A stretch of DNA of 39,236 nucleotides. Source: Campylobacterales bacterium (GTDB lineage: Bacteria > Campylobacterota > Campylobacteria > Campylobacterales > QNZT01). The notes under the pieces were generated by a model, which saw only the letters and a list, made by a program, of their open reading frames with translations, had not been told where the DNA came from and ran no database searches. The stretch spans positions 1 to 39,236 of the forward strand of contig JAMOMC010000074.1 in the NCBI GenBank assembly GCA_027068765.1. The letters run 5' to 3'. The position numbers were made by a program, and so were the translations under genes. Numbering within the stretch: the stretch's first letter is position 1; the number at the start of each line of letters is the position of its first letter. Shown piece by piece: positions 27,028-35,407 of the stretch.

Positions 27028-27855
27028 ATGCGAATTAGATTTCTTTTACTTTTAACTCCTTTACTTTTGCAAAGTGTTACAATGGAAGAGTTAAAAACGA
27101 AAGCTTTAGAAGCTAAAGAGAAGAGAGACTTATCTGAAATACAGCATGATATGAGAGAGAGACTAAAACACTCTGATACTTACAATAAGAGTACAAGTGA
27201 AATGAAGAGTCGAACATATAATACAGCAAAAAGAAAAGCAAAATCTGGAGATGCCAATGCTCAATTTGCATTGGCTGGTATGTATTATCATGGTATTATG
27301 GCAAAAAAAAGTTATTTAAATGCTATAAAGTGGTATGAGAAGGCTGCTATTAAAGGACATAAAAAAGCACAATTTAATTTAGGATATATCTATTTTGATG
27401 GTCGTGGAGTTCCAAAAGATCATAATAAAGCACTAAAATGGTTTTTAAAAGCCTCTAAGGGTGAAACTAGAGAGTTAGGTAATGGTAAGTCAGATATGTA
27501 TATTGGCAAAATATATGATGAGAGAGGTGATTATAAAAATGCTTTTATCTGGTATCTTGATGCAGCAAAGTTAAATTATCCATTAGCTCAATATGAGTTA
27601 GCTATGAGATATAAATATGGTAAAGGGTGTGATAAAGATATTAAAAAGATGATATATTATCTGAAAAGAGCTGCGGCTCAGAGTGAAGCAAAATCTCAAT
27701 ATGAGTTGGCTTTAGCATACCTAAGAGGTAGTGGAGTTACAAGAGATATGGAAGATGCAAAACAGTGGATGCAGAATGCCTATGTAAATGGTGAAAATAG
27801 AGCTAAAGAAATTTTAGAAAAATATAAGTGGGAAATCCCAAATAAAAAGGAATAA
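27028..27855 (+). CDS. Secreted Sel1-repeat protein, first of a tandem pair
   Basis: 275 residues. A hydrophobic N-terminus (about 2-17) reads as a signal peptide. A charged helical segment follows (about 20-70), then about five Sel1-like repeats (about 75-260; AQFALAGMYYHG, AQFNLGYIYFDGRGV, AQYELAMRYKYGKG, SQYELALAYLRGSGV). Sel1 repeats form alpha-solenoid binding surfaces. The third repeat is irregular, with a GETRELGNGKS insertion. The AAGGTGG site precedes the ATG. It probably assembles or scaffolds envelope proteins; its place between cytochromes suggests a role in that system, which is inference. Confidence 0.82.
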   Translation: MRIRFLLLLTPLLLQSVTMEELKTKALEAKEKRDLSEIQHDMRERLKHSDTYNKSTSEMKSRTYNTAKRKAKSGDANAQFALAGMYYHGIMAKKSYLNAIKWYEKAAIKGHKKAQFNLGYIYFDGRGVPKDHNKALKWFLKASKGETRELGNGKSDMYIGKIYDERGDYKNAFIWYLDAAKLNYPLAQYELAMRYKYGKGCDKDIKKMIYYLKRAAAQSEAKSQYELALAYLRGSGVTRDMEDAKQWMQNAYVNGENRAKEILEKYKWEIPNKKE

Positions 27856-27862
27856 AAATAAA

Positions 27863-28666
27863 ATGAAAAAACTACTAACAATAACTGCTATAAGTATGGC
27901 TTTAATTCAAAGTTTATGGGCAGATTTGGGAGAGATGAGAGAGAAGATATCTCAGGCCACAATAGAAGATAAAAAAGAAGTAAATAGTATAGATTTTATG
28001 AAGAAAAAAGCTTTAGAAAATGCCAAAAAAAGAGCTATTGGTGGAGATATTAACTCTCAACATGCATTAGGTAGCATGTACTATTTAGGAACTGTTATAA
28101 AGGTAGATTATGAAAAAGCTTTAAAGTGGTTTAAAAAAGCTGCTAAAAGTGGACATACAAAAGCACAGTATGATTTGGCTTATATGTATTATGAGGGTAG
28201 AGGAGTTCAAAAAAATTATGAAAAAGCTTTAAAGTGGTTTAAAAAAGCTGCTAATCAAGGTGATATAAAAGCTCAAGTTTATTTGGCTGATATGTATTAT
28301 GAAGGTAAGGGTGTTGAAATTGATTATAAAAAAGCATTTTATTGGTATGAAACAACAGCAGCTTTGGATTATGCTAAATCTCAATATAAATTAGCTGATA
28401 TGTATTTTGATGGCAAAGGGCTACCTAAGAATTATAAAAAATCAGCATTTTGGTTTGAAAAAGCATCAAAGCAAAGTTATGCAGATGCTCAGTATAGATT
28501 AGGACTTATGTATATAGCAGGAGATGGTGTTAAAAAAGATATGAAAAAAGCTAAAAAATTGACTAGGCAAGCATATTTAAATGGAAGTGAGGATGCGATA
28601 GATGTTTTAAAAAACCAAGCTTGGAAAATCCCAAAACCTATAAAAGCTATTTACCTTGATGAATAA
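27863..28666 (+). CDS. Secreted Sel1-repeat protein, second of a tandem pair
   Basis: 267 residues. Signal peptide about 1-20 (ending LWA), helical segment, then five regular 36-residue Sel1 repeats (about 68-245). Units 1 and 2 share an exact 40-base stretch, a sign of recent duplication. Its end (WKIPK) matches that of the upstream paralogue (WEIPN), so both come from one ancestor. The ribosome site AAGGA overlaps the upstream stop codon. Probably periplasmic and co-expressed with its neighbour. Confidence 0.85.
   Translation: MKKLLTITAISMALIQSLWADLGEMREKISQATIEDKKEVNSIDFMKKKALENAKKRAIGGDINSQHALGSMYYLGTVIKVDYEKALKWFKKAAKSGHTKAQYDLAYMYYEGRGVQKNYEKALKWFKKAANQGDIKAQVYLADMYYEGKGVEIDYKKAFYWYETTAALDYAKSQYKLADMYFDGKGLPKNYKKSAFWFEKASKQSYADAQYRLGLMYIAGDGVKKDMKKAKKLTRQAYLNGSEDAIDVLKNQAWKIPKPIKAIYLDE
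28107..28254 (+). repeat. Exact 40-bp direct repeat inside the second Sel1 gene
   Basis: The same 40 bases occur at 28107-28146 and 28215-28254, 108 bp (36 codons) apart, encoding YEKALKWFKKAA in neighbouring Sel1 units. Recombination between the copies would remove or add exactly one repeat in frame. Confidence 0.9.
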
Positions 28667-28710
28667 TTATTGTAATATGACGATATAGAATATACTAATA
28701 GGAGATAAAT

Positions 28711-29073
28711 ATGAACAAATTATTATTAAGTACGGTTTTTATGGTATTAGTTTCTACTACTTCAGTAAATGCTTGGAATCCAATGAATGCAGAGTCCGCA
28801 GTTGTAGATGGTAGTACGACTTTTGAGACAAATGGATGCACTATGTGTCATGATGAAAATATGGAGAAGATGGGGCCATCTTTGATGACAATTAGAATGA
28901 GTTATGGTGGAGATGAAAATGCTCTAGTTAGTTTTTTTAAAGGTGAGACACCTGCTAGAGTATACCCTGCAAAAGCTGCAATGATGCAACCACAGCTTAT
29001 GAAAATACAAACTTTGTATGATAATGAGATAAGAGCATTAGCAAGATATGTATTAGGTATTGAGAAGTTTTAA
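28711..29073 (+). CDS. Monoheme periplasmic c-type cytochrome
   Basis: 120 residues. Signal peptide about 1-21 (ending VNA) and one heme motif CTMCH at 43-47, followed by MGPSL. The C-terminal part has MMQPQ, a likely Met ligand, and the last helix DNEIRALARYVLG, as in small c8/c551-type carriers. It probably shuttles electrons in the periplasm. A GGAG site lies ten bases before the ATG. It precedes the sensor and two-component genes by 23 bases. Confidence 0.88.
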   Translation: MNKLLLSTVFMVLVSTTSVNAWNPMNAESAVVDGSTTFETNGCTMCHDENMEKMGPSLMTIRMSYGGDENALVSFFKGETPARVYPAKAAMMQPQLMKIQTLYDNEIRALARYVLGIEKF

Positions 29074-29096
29074 TCACTAGCTTTTAGGATTTTTAT

Positions 29097-30215
29097 ATGA
29101 AAAAGCTTTTTATATTTTTAGCATTTATCATTGCGGTAGTTTTTGCTATTTTGATGATAAATACGGGTAAAAAGCTTGATTTAAAAAAGCAAGCCCACAT
29201 TCATGATAACATAAATAAGATATTGCTAAAAAGTATTGATAGTGAAAAAACACCACCTTTATCTTTGGCAATAGCATTAAGTTCTAGCCGCTCAATTCAA
29301 GATGTAGTTTTAGATAATGATAGAGATTTAGGACATAAAGTACTTAAAGCTGCAGCAGAGTCTTTAAAAAAACACTCAAGTAAAGCGGATATATATATAC
29401 AAATTTTTACAAAAGATTTAGATGTATTTGCTAGAAGTTGGGAGTCTTCAACACCTATAATTCCTTTAGTAACTGGAAGAAAGGCAGCACTAAAAGAGTC
29501 TATAAAACATAAAAAACCGATGACGGGTATAGATTTTGGTCTTCCACTTGGAATTAAATCATCTTCAATGATAATGTATAAAAATGAATTTTTAGGTATT
29601 TTAGAAGTTACAACACCTTATGAGGCAATAGTATCTAAAATAAGAGAGTATGGGATAGAGATAGTTCCACTTATAAGTCTTAACTTTGTTCCTATGATTT
29701 ATATTGAGCAAAAAAGTCTTTTTACTGTTGGCGGTACTTTAGCAGTTGCAAATCAAAATACAAATCATGCCCTAATAAATAGACTTAAAGCATTAAACGA
29801 AAAAGAGCTTAATGAATTAATGACAAATGACTTTGTATTAACTTCTTCTCATTTTTTTGCTTCATATGCGTTAAAAAATCCTCACGGTCAAAAACTTGGT
29901 GCTTTTATAGCTATCATAAAGAAAGATGATTATAAAGATTTTTTGGGTGAGCAAAAATCACTTTTAAGAAGTGTTTATACAATTGATAGCAGTGAAGAGG
30001 ATGTATACAATTATATAAAAAATCAAGAAAAAAATATATTTTCAGATATTAAAGAGAAACATTTAATTGAGCTTAATAACTTAGCAGATGGGAAAGATAA
30101 GCTTGATATGTATGAGGCATCTAAGGTAATATTACAAGATTACTCAAAAGAGGATTTAATTGAGTTAATTTTGAGAGGTAGAGACAATAAACAAATTGAA
30201 GGGGAGATAAGATAG
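29097..30215 (+). CDS. Membrane-anchored periplasmic sensor protein, double-Cache-like, no output domain
   Basis: 372 residues. A single N-terminal membrane helix (about 3-21) is followed by an entirely extracytoplasmic body. The segments DIYIQIFTKDLDVFARSW, KAALKESIKHKKPMTGIDFG and YKNEFLGILEVTTPYEAIVSKI fit a Cache-type ligand-binding domain, and a second similar region lies at about 205-285. No kinase, HAMP or cyclase part follows. The next two genes encode a response regulator (overlap three bases) and a kinase, so it probably delivers a ligand signal to that kinase. The ligand is unknown. The Cache assignment rests on pattern and context. Confidence 0.7.
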   Translation: MKKLFIFLAFIIAVVFAILMINTGKKLDLKKQAHIHDNINKILLKSIDSEKTPPLSLAIALSSSRSIQDVVLDNDRDLGHKVLKAAAESLKKHSSKADIYIQIFTKDLDVFARSWESSTPIIPLVTGRKAALKESIKHKKPMTGIDFGLPLGIKSSSMIMYKNEFLGILEVTTPYEAIVSKIREYGIEIVPLISLNFVPMIYIEQKSLFTVGGTLAVANQNTNHALINRLKALNEKELNELMTNDFVLTSSHFFASYALKNPHGQKLGAFIAIIKKDDYKDFLGEQKSLLRSVYTIDSSEEDVYNYIKNQEKNIFSDIKEKHLIELNNLADGKDKLDMYEASKVILQDYSKEDLIELILRGRDNKQIEGEIR

Positions 30216-30871
30216 TGAAAATACTGCTACTTGAAGATGAATATGCTTTAAGAATAACTATAAAAGAGCTTCTTGAAGATAACGGCTATGTTGTAGATGA
30301 TTATAGTAATGGAGATGAAGCTTTTGATGCAGTTTATTATAATAGTTATGATTTATTGTTATTAGATGTAAATGTACCAGGTATGAGTGGTTTTGAACTT
30401 TTAGAAGAGATAAGAAAAAGTGATTCACAGATACCTGCTATTTTTATAACCTCTTTTACTGAAATTGATAATTTAGAGAAGGGGTATAATGTTGGTTGTT
30501 GTGATTATATAAAAAAACCTTTTGATTTGGTAGAACTTAGAGTGCGAGTTGCAACAGCTTTGAAAAATGTTATGCCACAAAGTACAAATGATATTATACT
30601 ATTAGCTCTAGGTTATGAGTATGATGCTAAAAACTTTTCACTTAAACATAATGAACAAGATATACAACTCTCAAAAACTGAAAAGATGATTTTGGATCTT
30701 TTTGTAAAACATAAAAATCAAGTAGTTAGTCCTGATATGATAAGAGATTATGTCTGGGATGATTATGTAGATCCTGCAAATATAAGAGTTCAGATAAATA
30801 ATCTAAGAAAAAAACTTGATAAAAATTTAATTGTAAATATAAGAGGTGTAGGATACAAACTTGAAACTTGA
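30215..30871 (+). CDS. OmpR-family response regulator
   Basis: 218 residues. Receiver domain about 1-118: acidic pocket E7/D8, phospho-acceptor D51 (LLLDVNVPG), T79 (FITSF), K101 (IKKPFD). Winged-helix DNA-binding domain about 128-218 (LSKTEKMILDLFVKH, VSPDMIRDYVW, NIRVQINNLRKKL, IRGVGYKLE). The GTG start has GGGGAG upstream and overlaps the sensor stop. Such regulators bind tandem repeats about 10-11 bp apart; such a repeat lies just downstream of the kinase gene. Confidence 0.93.
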   Translation: MKILLLEDEYALRITIKELLEDNGYVVDDYSNGDEAFDAVYYNSYDLLLLDVNVPGMSGFELLEEIRKSDSQIPAIFITSFTEIDNLEKGYNVGCCDYIKKPFDLVELRVRVATALKNVMPQSTNDIILLALGYEYDAKNFSLKHNEQDIQLSKTEKMILDLFVKHKNQVVSPDMIRDYVWDDYVDPANIRVQINNLRKKLDKNLIVNIRGVGYKLET

Positions 30872-32036
30872 AGTCAATGAGAGACGCTTTTCATTAAAAT
30901 ATGCAACGATATATACTTTGATTATTATTGGAGTCTTGTTTGCACCATTTGCAATTTATGATAAATATAGATATTCGGTAGAGGAGGTAAAGACGGAGAT
31001 ATCTTTAAAGAAAAAAGCTATTGAGATTATAAATGAGATGGAGAGATTTAATCCTAATATAGATAAATATTTTACATACCCAAGATATAAAATATATCAG
31101 TCAGGACTTTATGATGATAGTACAAATCCAATTTTTACAACTGTTGATGAGAAGATAACTATATCTAATCTAAGGCAAGGGTACAGTAGACAAGGTAGCC
31201 ATAGGTTATATGTGATGAAGTTAATAGATGGTAAATATTTTGGTGCATCTTATTTAGTTGTGGTAACGGAGTTCAATATATATGCAGTGCTTGAAAATAT
31301 TTTGATTATATTTTTGACTGTACTTACTGTTGTATTTGGATTGTCATTTTTGATACTTAAAAATTTTGCAAAACCATTTAGACAGATAAATGAAGCATTA
31401 GATGAGTTTATAAAAGATGCGATGCATGAGATAAATACACCTTTAGCTATTATAAATATAAATATAGATGTATTTAGCGAAAAGTATGGCAAAAATAAAT
31501 ATCTATCAAGGATAAAATCCGCTTCAAAAATATTATCAACTATATATAATGATATGAATTACCTTATAAAAGAGCAAACTATAAATAGAGCTAACAAGCA
31601 GAGTATTAATTTCTCAGATTTTTTAAATAAGTCTGCATGTTACTTTCAAGAGATTGCAGAGCTTAAAAATATTGAGCTAATTACAGATATAGATGATCTT
31701 ATAATGTTAGAGTTTATTCCTACAAAGTTACAGAAGATAATAGATAATAATCTTTCAAATGCAATTAAGTACTCATATGAGAATTCTAAAGTAATAGTAA
31801 CACTTAAGAAAAATGGAGATAGAGCTATACTAGGTTTTAGAGATTTTGGCATGGGTATAAAAGATCCTGATATGATTTTTTCGAGATATTATCGAGAAGA
31901 TAATGCAAAAGGTGGCTTTGGAATAGGTTTAAATATAGTTGGTAAGATTATAAATGAAGAAGATATTACCGTAAAAATAGAGTCTGAACTGAAAAAAGGT
32001 GCGTATTTTGAGTATATTTTTAAAAAAATAAACTAA
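30861..32036 (+). CDS. Sensor histidine kinase
   Basis: 391 residues. Two membrane helices (about 13-32 and 139-165) flank a roughly 105-residue periplasmic loop. There is no clear HAMP domain. H189 in DAMHEINTPLA is the phospho-acceptor. The ATPase domain has the N box (DNNLSNAIKYS, 295-305), G1 (DFGMGI) and G2 (GGFGIGLNIVG). The TTG start is 11 bases inside the regulator gene, with AGGAT six bases upstream. It forms a signalling set with the regulator and the separate Cache-like sensor. Confidence 0.92.
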   Translation: MKLEVNERRFSLKYATIYTLIIIGVLFAPFAIYDKYRYSVEEVKTEISLKKKAIEIINEMERFNPNIDKYFTYPRYKIYQSGLYDDSTNPIFTTVDEKITISNLRQGYSRQGSHRLYVMKLIDGKYFGASYLVVVTEFNIYAVLENILIIFLTVLTVVFGLSFLILKNFAKPFRQINEALDEFIKDAMHEINTPLAIININIDVFSEKYGKNKYLSRIKSASKILSTIYNDMNYLIKEQTINRANKQSINFSDFLNKSACYFQEIAELKNIELITDIDDLIMLEFIPTKLQKIIDNNLSNAIKYSYENSKVIVTLKKNGDRAILGFRDFGMGIKDPDMIFSRYYREDNAKGGFGIGLNIVGKIINEEDITVKIESELKKGAYFEYIFKKIN

Positions 32037-32047
32037 ATGACCTAGAA

Positions 32048-32069
32048 TTTTACACAATTTTTACACAAT
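32048..32069 (+). promoter_or_regulatory. Tandem TTTTACACAAT repeats, candidate response-regulator operator
   Basis: TACACAAT occurs at 32051-32058 and 32062-32069, exactly 11 bp apart and in the same orientation, each preceded by a T-run. This is the one-turn spacing used by OmpR/PhoB-type regulators. The repeats are 12 bases after the kinase gene and 45 bases before the tetraheme cytochrome start. A weak -10 (TGTAAT or TAATAAT, 32072-32080) follows, as expected for an activator-dependent promoter. I did not see this repeat upstream of the other genes in the window. Confidence 0.6.
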
Positions 32070-32113
32070 GATGTAATAATTCCCTTGTAATTAAAAAATA
32101 TAAGGAGAAATTT

Positions 32114-32806
32114 ATGAAAAAGTTTACAAAAATCATAACGACTGTGTCAGTTGCTTTAATGTTAAGCTCAACATTTGCATCTGCGGCTATGAAAGGTTCT
32201 AAGCATGATATAGGTGGTGCTGAGGGTGGTAATGAAGGGGATGATCAAAGAATTTGTGTCTATTGTCACACTCCACACGGTGCTTCATTGGTAGAGGGTG
32301 CTCCTTTATGGAATAAAGTGTTACCTTCTGGAGAAGGTTTTACAATGTATGGAACTACATATGCTGGTAACAATCCAGAGGCGACAATTTCTGGTCCTTC
32401 ACTTGTATGTTTAAGTTGTCACGATGGTGTTAATGCTGTTAACTCTGTAGTTAATATGCCTGGACGTGCTGGATATAATGTTGATGGTACAATCATGGGT
32501 GCAGCTGTAAGAATGACAATATCACCAGTTCTTACTGTTGCTAATGATGGTTTAACAAATGATCATCCTATCTCTATTATCTATGATGAGACAGCAGCAT
32601 CTTTAAGACCAAAAACTACAGTTCTTGCAAGTATAGAAGGTGCACCTGCAGCTGATTGGGGTAACTATACTACTATCCAAAACTTGTTAAGAAGTGATAG
32701 AGTTGAGTGTGGTAGTTGTCACGATCCTCACCGTGCTGAGAATGGAACATTCTTAAGAATTAAAAATACAGGTTCAGCTCTTTGTTTAACTTGTCACGAT
32801 AAATAG
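32114..32806 (+). CDS. Secreted tetraheme c-type cytochrome, nanowire-type candidate
   Basis: 230 residues. Signal peptide about 1-24 (ending ASA) and four CXXCH motifs at C48, C99, C199 and C224. The mature protein has exactly four other histidines (H31, H55, H151, H206), one distal ligand for each heme, so all four can be bis-His. The arrangement (H...CVYCHTPHG...CLSCHDG...DHPI...CGSCHDPH...CLTCH) resembles the tetraheme cytochromes, such as Geobacter OmcE, that polymerise into extracellular filaments; the size is also similar. Filament formation is inference. AAGGAG precedes the ATG. A strong terminator follows, so it can be made in excess over its neighbours. Confidence 0.88.
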   Translation: MKKFTKIITTVSVALMLSSTFASAAMKGSKHDIGGAEGGNEGDDQRICVYCHTPHGASLVEGAPLWNKVLPSGEGFTMYGTTYAGNNPEATISGPSLVCLSCHDGVNAVNSVVNMPGRAGYNVDGTIMGAAVRMTISPVLTVANDGLTNDHPISIIYDETAASLRPKTTVLASIEGAPAADWGNYTTIQNLLRSDRVECGSCHDPHRAENGTFLRIKNTGSALCLTCHDK

Positions 32807-32820
32807 TCGACAAACTACTA

Positions 32821-32857
32821 AAGATCAGTAAGATTTTATCTTATTGGTCTTTTTTTA
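32821..32857 (+). terminator. Rho-independent terminator after the tetraheme cytochrome gene
   Basis: A 14-bp stem with two G-U pairs (32821-32834 with 32838-32851), a TTT loop, and a run of seven T. It lies 15 bases after the stop codon at 32806, so the cytochrome has its own short transcript. Confidence 0.9.
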
Positions 32858-33200
32858 TGTATATAAAAATATAATAACTTTCAATATACCCCTTTTCATT
32901 TTTTATTTTTTAATCTAAAAATAATTTCTATCTTAAATCTTTTACTTTATAATTTGAGTTCTATAATAATAGCTGTGACTACTATGTTCTATCAAATACA
33001 GGTTTATATATTTATTAAAGTATTAATCTTAAGTTGTTTTATTAAAATTACCTGAAGAGATATTTATCATTAATTACAATTACTACTTTAAAAATTTTAT
33101 ACTTTAAATATAAGTAAATTTTTTTTACATTTTATAGATATGTAAGAAATTATAGGTTAGAATAAGAAAAATTTATAAATTAAGAGTATGGAGGAAGAGG
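32858..33200. other. AT-rich intergenic region with no gene recognised
   Basis: About 340 bases between the terminator and the NHL lipoprotein gene. It has no open frame of useful size and no tRNA-like fold. A TATAAT occurs near 32966-32971 with only a weak -35, and TTTACA at 33124-33129 has no well-spaced -10. It probably holds the promoter and control sites of the NHL lipoprotein gene; I cannot fix them. Confidence 0.5.
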
Positions 33201-34391
33201 GTGAACTTTACATTTAGTGCATTATTTAGGGGTTTTGTCGTTGGTTTAGTTGGGTTAACATTTGTGGCTTGTGGTGCTAAAAAAATAGAAAAGATTAATA
33301 TAGTGATACCACAGCCACCTGAAGAACCAAGATTATTTTTTATAGATAGGTATTATGGAAGCAGTAGTTTTACTGATTCTAGCACATTGGATTTATTGAT
33401 CGGTGAAGATAAAGGTGCAACTTCAGGAAATCTTTTTAAGCCTTATGGTGTTGCAGGCTCTAAAGGAATGATGTATGTGAGTGATACAGCAGTTGGTAAT
33501 GTATTTGCTTTTGATATTAAAAATAAAAAAGTGACTCATATAGGAGATAGAGCGGAGGGTAGATTAAATACTCCAGCAGGGGTAACATTAGATAGTAAGA
33601 ACAATGTATATGTAAGTGATGCAAAACAGAAAAAAGTTTATGGGTATGCCCCTGATGGATCTTTGATATTTGCTTTAGGTAAAAAAGGTGAGTTTATAAG
33701 ACCAGCAGGTTTAGCAATAGATAAAAAACTAAATAGGATATATGTTGTTGATGTAAAAGCACATTTAGTAAAAGCCTATTCTCTTGATGGTAAGAAGCTT
33801 TTTCAATTTGGAAAAAGAGGGACAGGAGAGGGTGAGTTTAATTTTCCAACAAATGTGGCTGTTAGTCCAATAAATGGAAATATTGTTGTTGTTGATACTC
33901 AAAATTTTAGAGTTCAGATATTTAATAAAGATGGTAAATTTATAAGAAAATTTGGTCAAATTGGAGATCAACCTGGAACATTTGCTAGACCAAAAGGGGT
34001 TGCGATTGACAGTGAGGGTCACATATATGTTGCTGATGCAGCTTTTAATTTAGTTCAGATATTTAACGAAGCTGGAAATCTACTTCTCTATTTTGGAGGA
34101 CACGGTAGATCTCCTGGATTATTTTGGCAAATGGCTGGTATGTATATAGATGAGAGTGATAAAGTTTATATAGTTGATAATATGGGTAATGCCGTTCAAG
34201 TATATCAGTATGTGAGTGAAAAATGGAAAAAGGCTAATCCAAAAAAATATAAAGAACTTAAAACTCTTAAGAATGAAGAGGTTAAAAAAAATGAACTTAA
34301 AAAAGAGAAAAAGTTAAATCCATCTGATTCTGACATTTTAGAACAGACTCCTGGTAAAGGTGAACTTGAAAAAAGCCTTCATAATTTTTAA
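33201..34391 (+). CDS. NHL-repeat beta-propeller lipoprotein
   Basis: 396 residues. A lipoprotein signal ends near FVAC (C24; -3 is Phe, a slightly weak lipobox). Six NHL repeats follow (about 75-345), with the recurring pattern PxGVAxDxxxxxYVxDxxxxxVQIFxxxG. A Lys/Glu-rich tail makes up about 347-396. The propeller resembles that at 37162-38175 blade by blade, so they are paralogues. NHL proteins of this kind occur beside multiheme cytochrome genes in Geobacter; their job there is not known, and assembly or surface binding is possible. The GTG start has GGAGGAAG upstream. Confidence 0.88.
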   Translation: MNFTFSALFRGFVVGLVGLTFVACGAKKIEKINIVIPQPPEEPRLFFIDRYYGSSSFTDSSTLDLLIGEDKGATSGNLFKPYGVAGSKGMMYVSDTAVGNVFAFDIKNKKVTHIGDRAEGRLNTPAGVTLDSKNNVYVSDAKQKKVYGYAPDGSLIFALGKKGEFIRPAGLAIDKKLNRIYVVDVKAHLVKAYSLDGKKLFQFGKRGTGEGEFNFPTNVAVSPINGNIVVVDTQNFRVQIFNKDGKFIRKFGQIGDQPGTFARPKGVAIDSEGHIYVADAAFNLVQIFNEAGNLLLYFGGHGRSPGLFWQMAGMYIDESDKVYIVDNMGNAVQVYQYVSEKWKKANPKKYKELKTLKNEEVKKNELKKEKKLNPSDSDILEQTPGKGELEKSLHNF

Positions 34392-34399
34392 TAGTTTTT

Positions 34400-34429
34400 T
34401 TGATGTGTAGTTTATATACTAAATATAAT
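34400..34429 (+). promoter_or_regulatory. Promoter for the prolyl isomerase-barrel-NHL-cytochrome genes
   Basis: TTGATG (34400-34405), 18 bp, TATAAT (34424-34429), about 25 bases before the ATG at 34455. It would start a transcript carrying the isomerase, barrel, second NHL and last cytochrome genes. Confidence 0.55.
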
Positions 34430-34454
34430 AATTAATATAAGGGGAAATTTTTAA

Positions 34455-35399
34455 ATGAAAAGATTTATAGGTATAGTGATGGTTTTGTTGTTTGTTTCAA
34501 ATTTGTATGCAAAAGAAGAAGTTGTATATTCTGATGTTTCCGTGGCAAAGGTAAATGGAGAGGATATAACAAGAGCTGAGATTGAAAGGGCTATTGATGT
34601 TTTAGCACCTAGGACCTATTTTCATGCCAATATTACAATTGAAAAGAGAGAGAAGTTAGTTGACAAAGCACTTGATAATGTTATAGAGAGGAAACTTCTA
34701 TCTCAATATGCAAACAAGCTTGGTATAAAAGCTTCAGATGGAGAAGTTAAAGAGTATGTTGCCAAAGTAGCTGGCAAATTGGGTGATAAGAAAAATTTTA
34801 TACAAGCACTTAAAAAAGCTAATATGGATTATGATACTTTTGAAAATGAAATCAAAATAGATATACAGATGAAAAAACTTTATGAAAAAGAGATAAAAAA
34901 AACATATACCGAAGCTGAGATAAAAGAGTATTATGAAAAAAATAAGTTTAAGTTTCAAGAACCCCAAAAAGTTAAAGTTAGAGTAGTTTATGCACGAAAT
35001 GATCCAACTAAACCAGATGGAAAAAGTAAAGCTTTAAAAAAAATCAAAGAGGCTGAGTTAAAAATTAAAGAGGGTGCAAAATTTGCCGATATTGCTTCTA
35101 AGTATTCTGATGCTATGAGTCGAGTAAAAGGTGGGGATGTTGGTTATACTCATAAAGGTATGTTAGACCCTGCTATAGATAAGGTGGCATTTACTTTAAA
35201 AGTTGGAGAGGTTAGTGAAATCATAGAAGACCCAAAAGGTTTTTATTTAGTTAATGTTGAGGAGAAAATAACTCCTAAACCTATAACATATGAAGAGACA
35301 AAAGGAAAACTTAAAAAGAGAATGATTTCAAAGATTGAGAAGCAGAGAAAAAAAGAGTTATTAGATAAGCTATTAAAAGATGCAAAAATAGAAAGATAG
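34455..35399 (+). CDS. Secreted parvulin-type peptidyl-prolyl isomerase (SurA/PrsA-like)
   Basis: 314 residues. Signal peptide about 1-19 (ending YA), a SurA_N-like helical chaperone region (about 28-160; VAKVNGEDITRAEIERAI), a rotamase domain (about 165-272; FADIASKYSDAMSRVKGGDVGY, VAFTLKVGEVSEIIEDPKGFYLV), and a basic C-terminal helix. It should help fold or insert exported proteins. It is three bases upstream of the barrel-gene region and co-transcribed with it, which suggests a dedicated helper for the barrel or for the multiheme proteins rather than the general SurA. Confidence 0.9.
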   Translation: MKRFIGIVMVLLFVSNLYAKEEVVYSDVSVAKVNGEDITRAEIERAIDVLAPRTYFHANITIEKREKLVDKALDNVIERKLLSQYANKLGIKASDGEVKEYVAKVAGKLGDKKNFIQALKKANMDYDTFENEIKIDIQMKKLYEKEIKKTYTEAEIKEYYEKNKFKFQEPQKVKVRVVYARNDPTKPDGKSKALKKIKEAELKIKEGAKFADIASKYSDAMSRVKGGDVGYTHKGMLDPAIDKVAFTLKVGEVSEIIEDPKGFYLVNVEEKITPKPITYEETKGKLKKRMISKIEKQRKKELLDKLLKDAKIER

Positions 35400-35407
35400 A
35401 GTTGAAA

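Noticed and set aside
28107-28254. CRISPR-like repeat
   Set aside because: Only two copies, both in frame within a Sel1 protein gene, with the period set by the protein repeat.
32858-33200. Small RNA in the gap after the tetraheme cytochrome terminator
   Set aside because: A TATAAT is present but there is no second terminator-like hairpin downstream, so a defined RNA cannot be supported.
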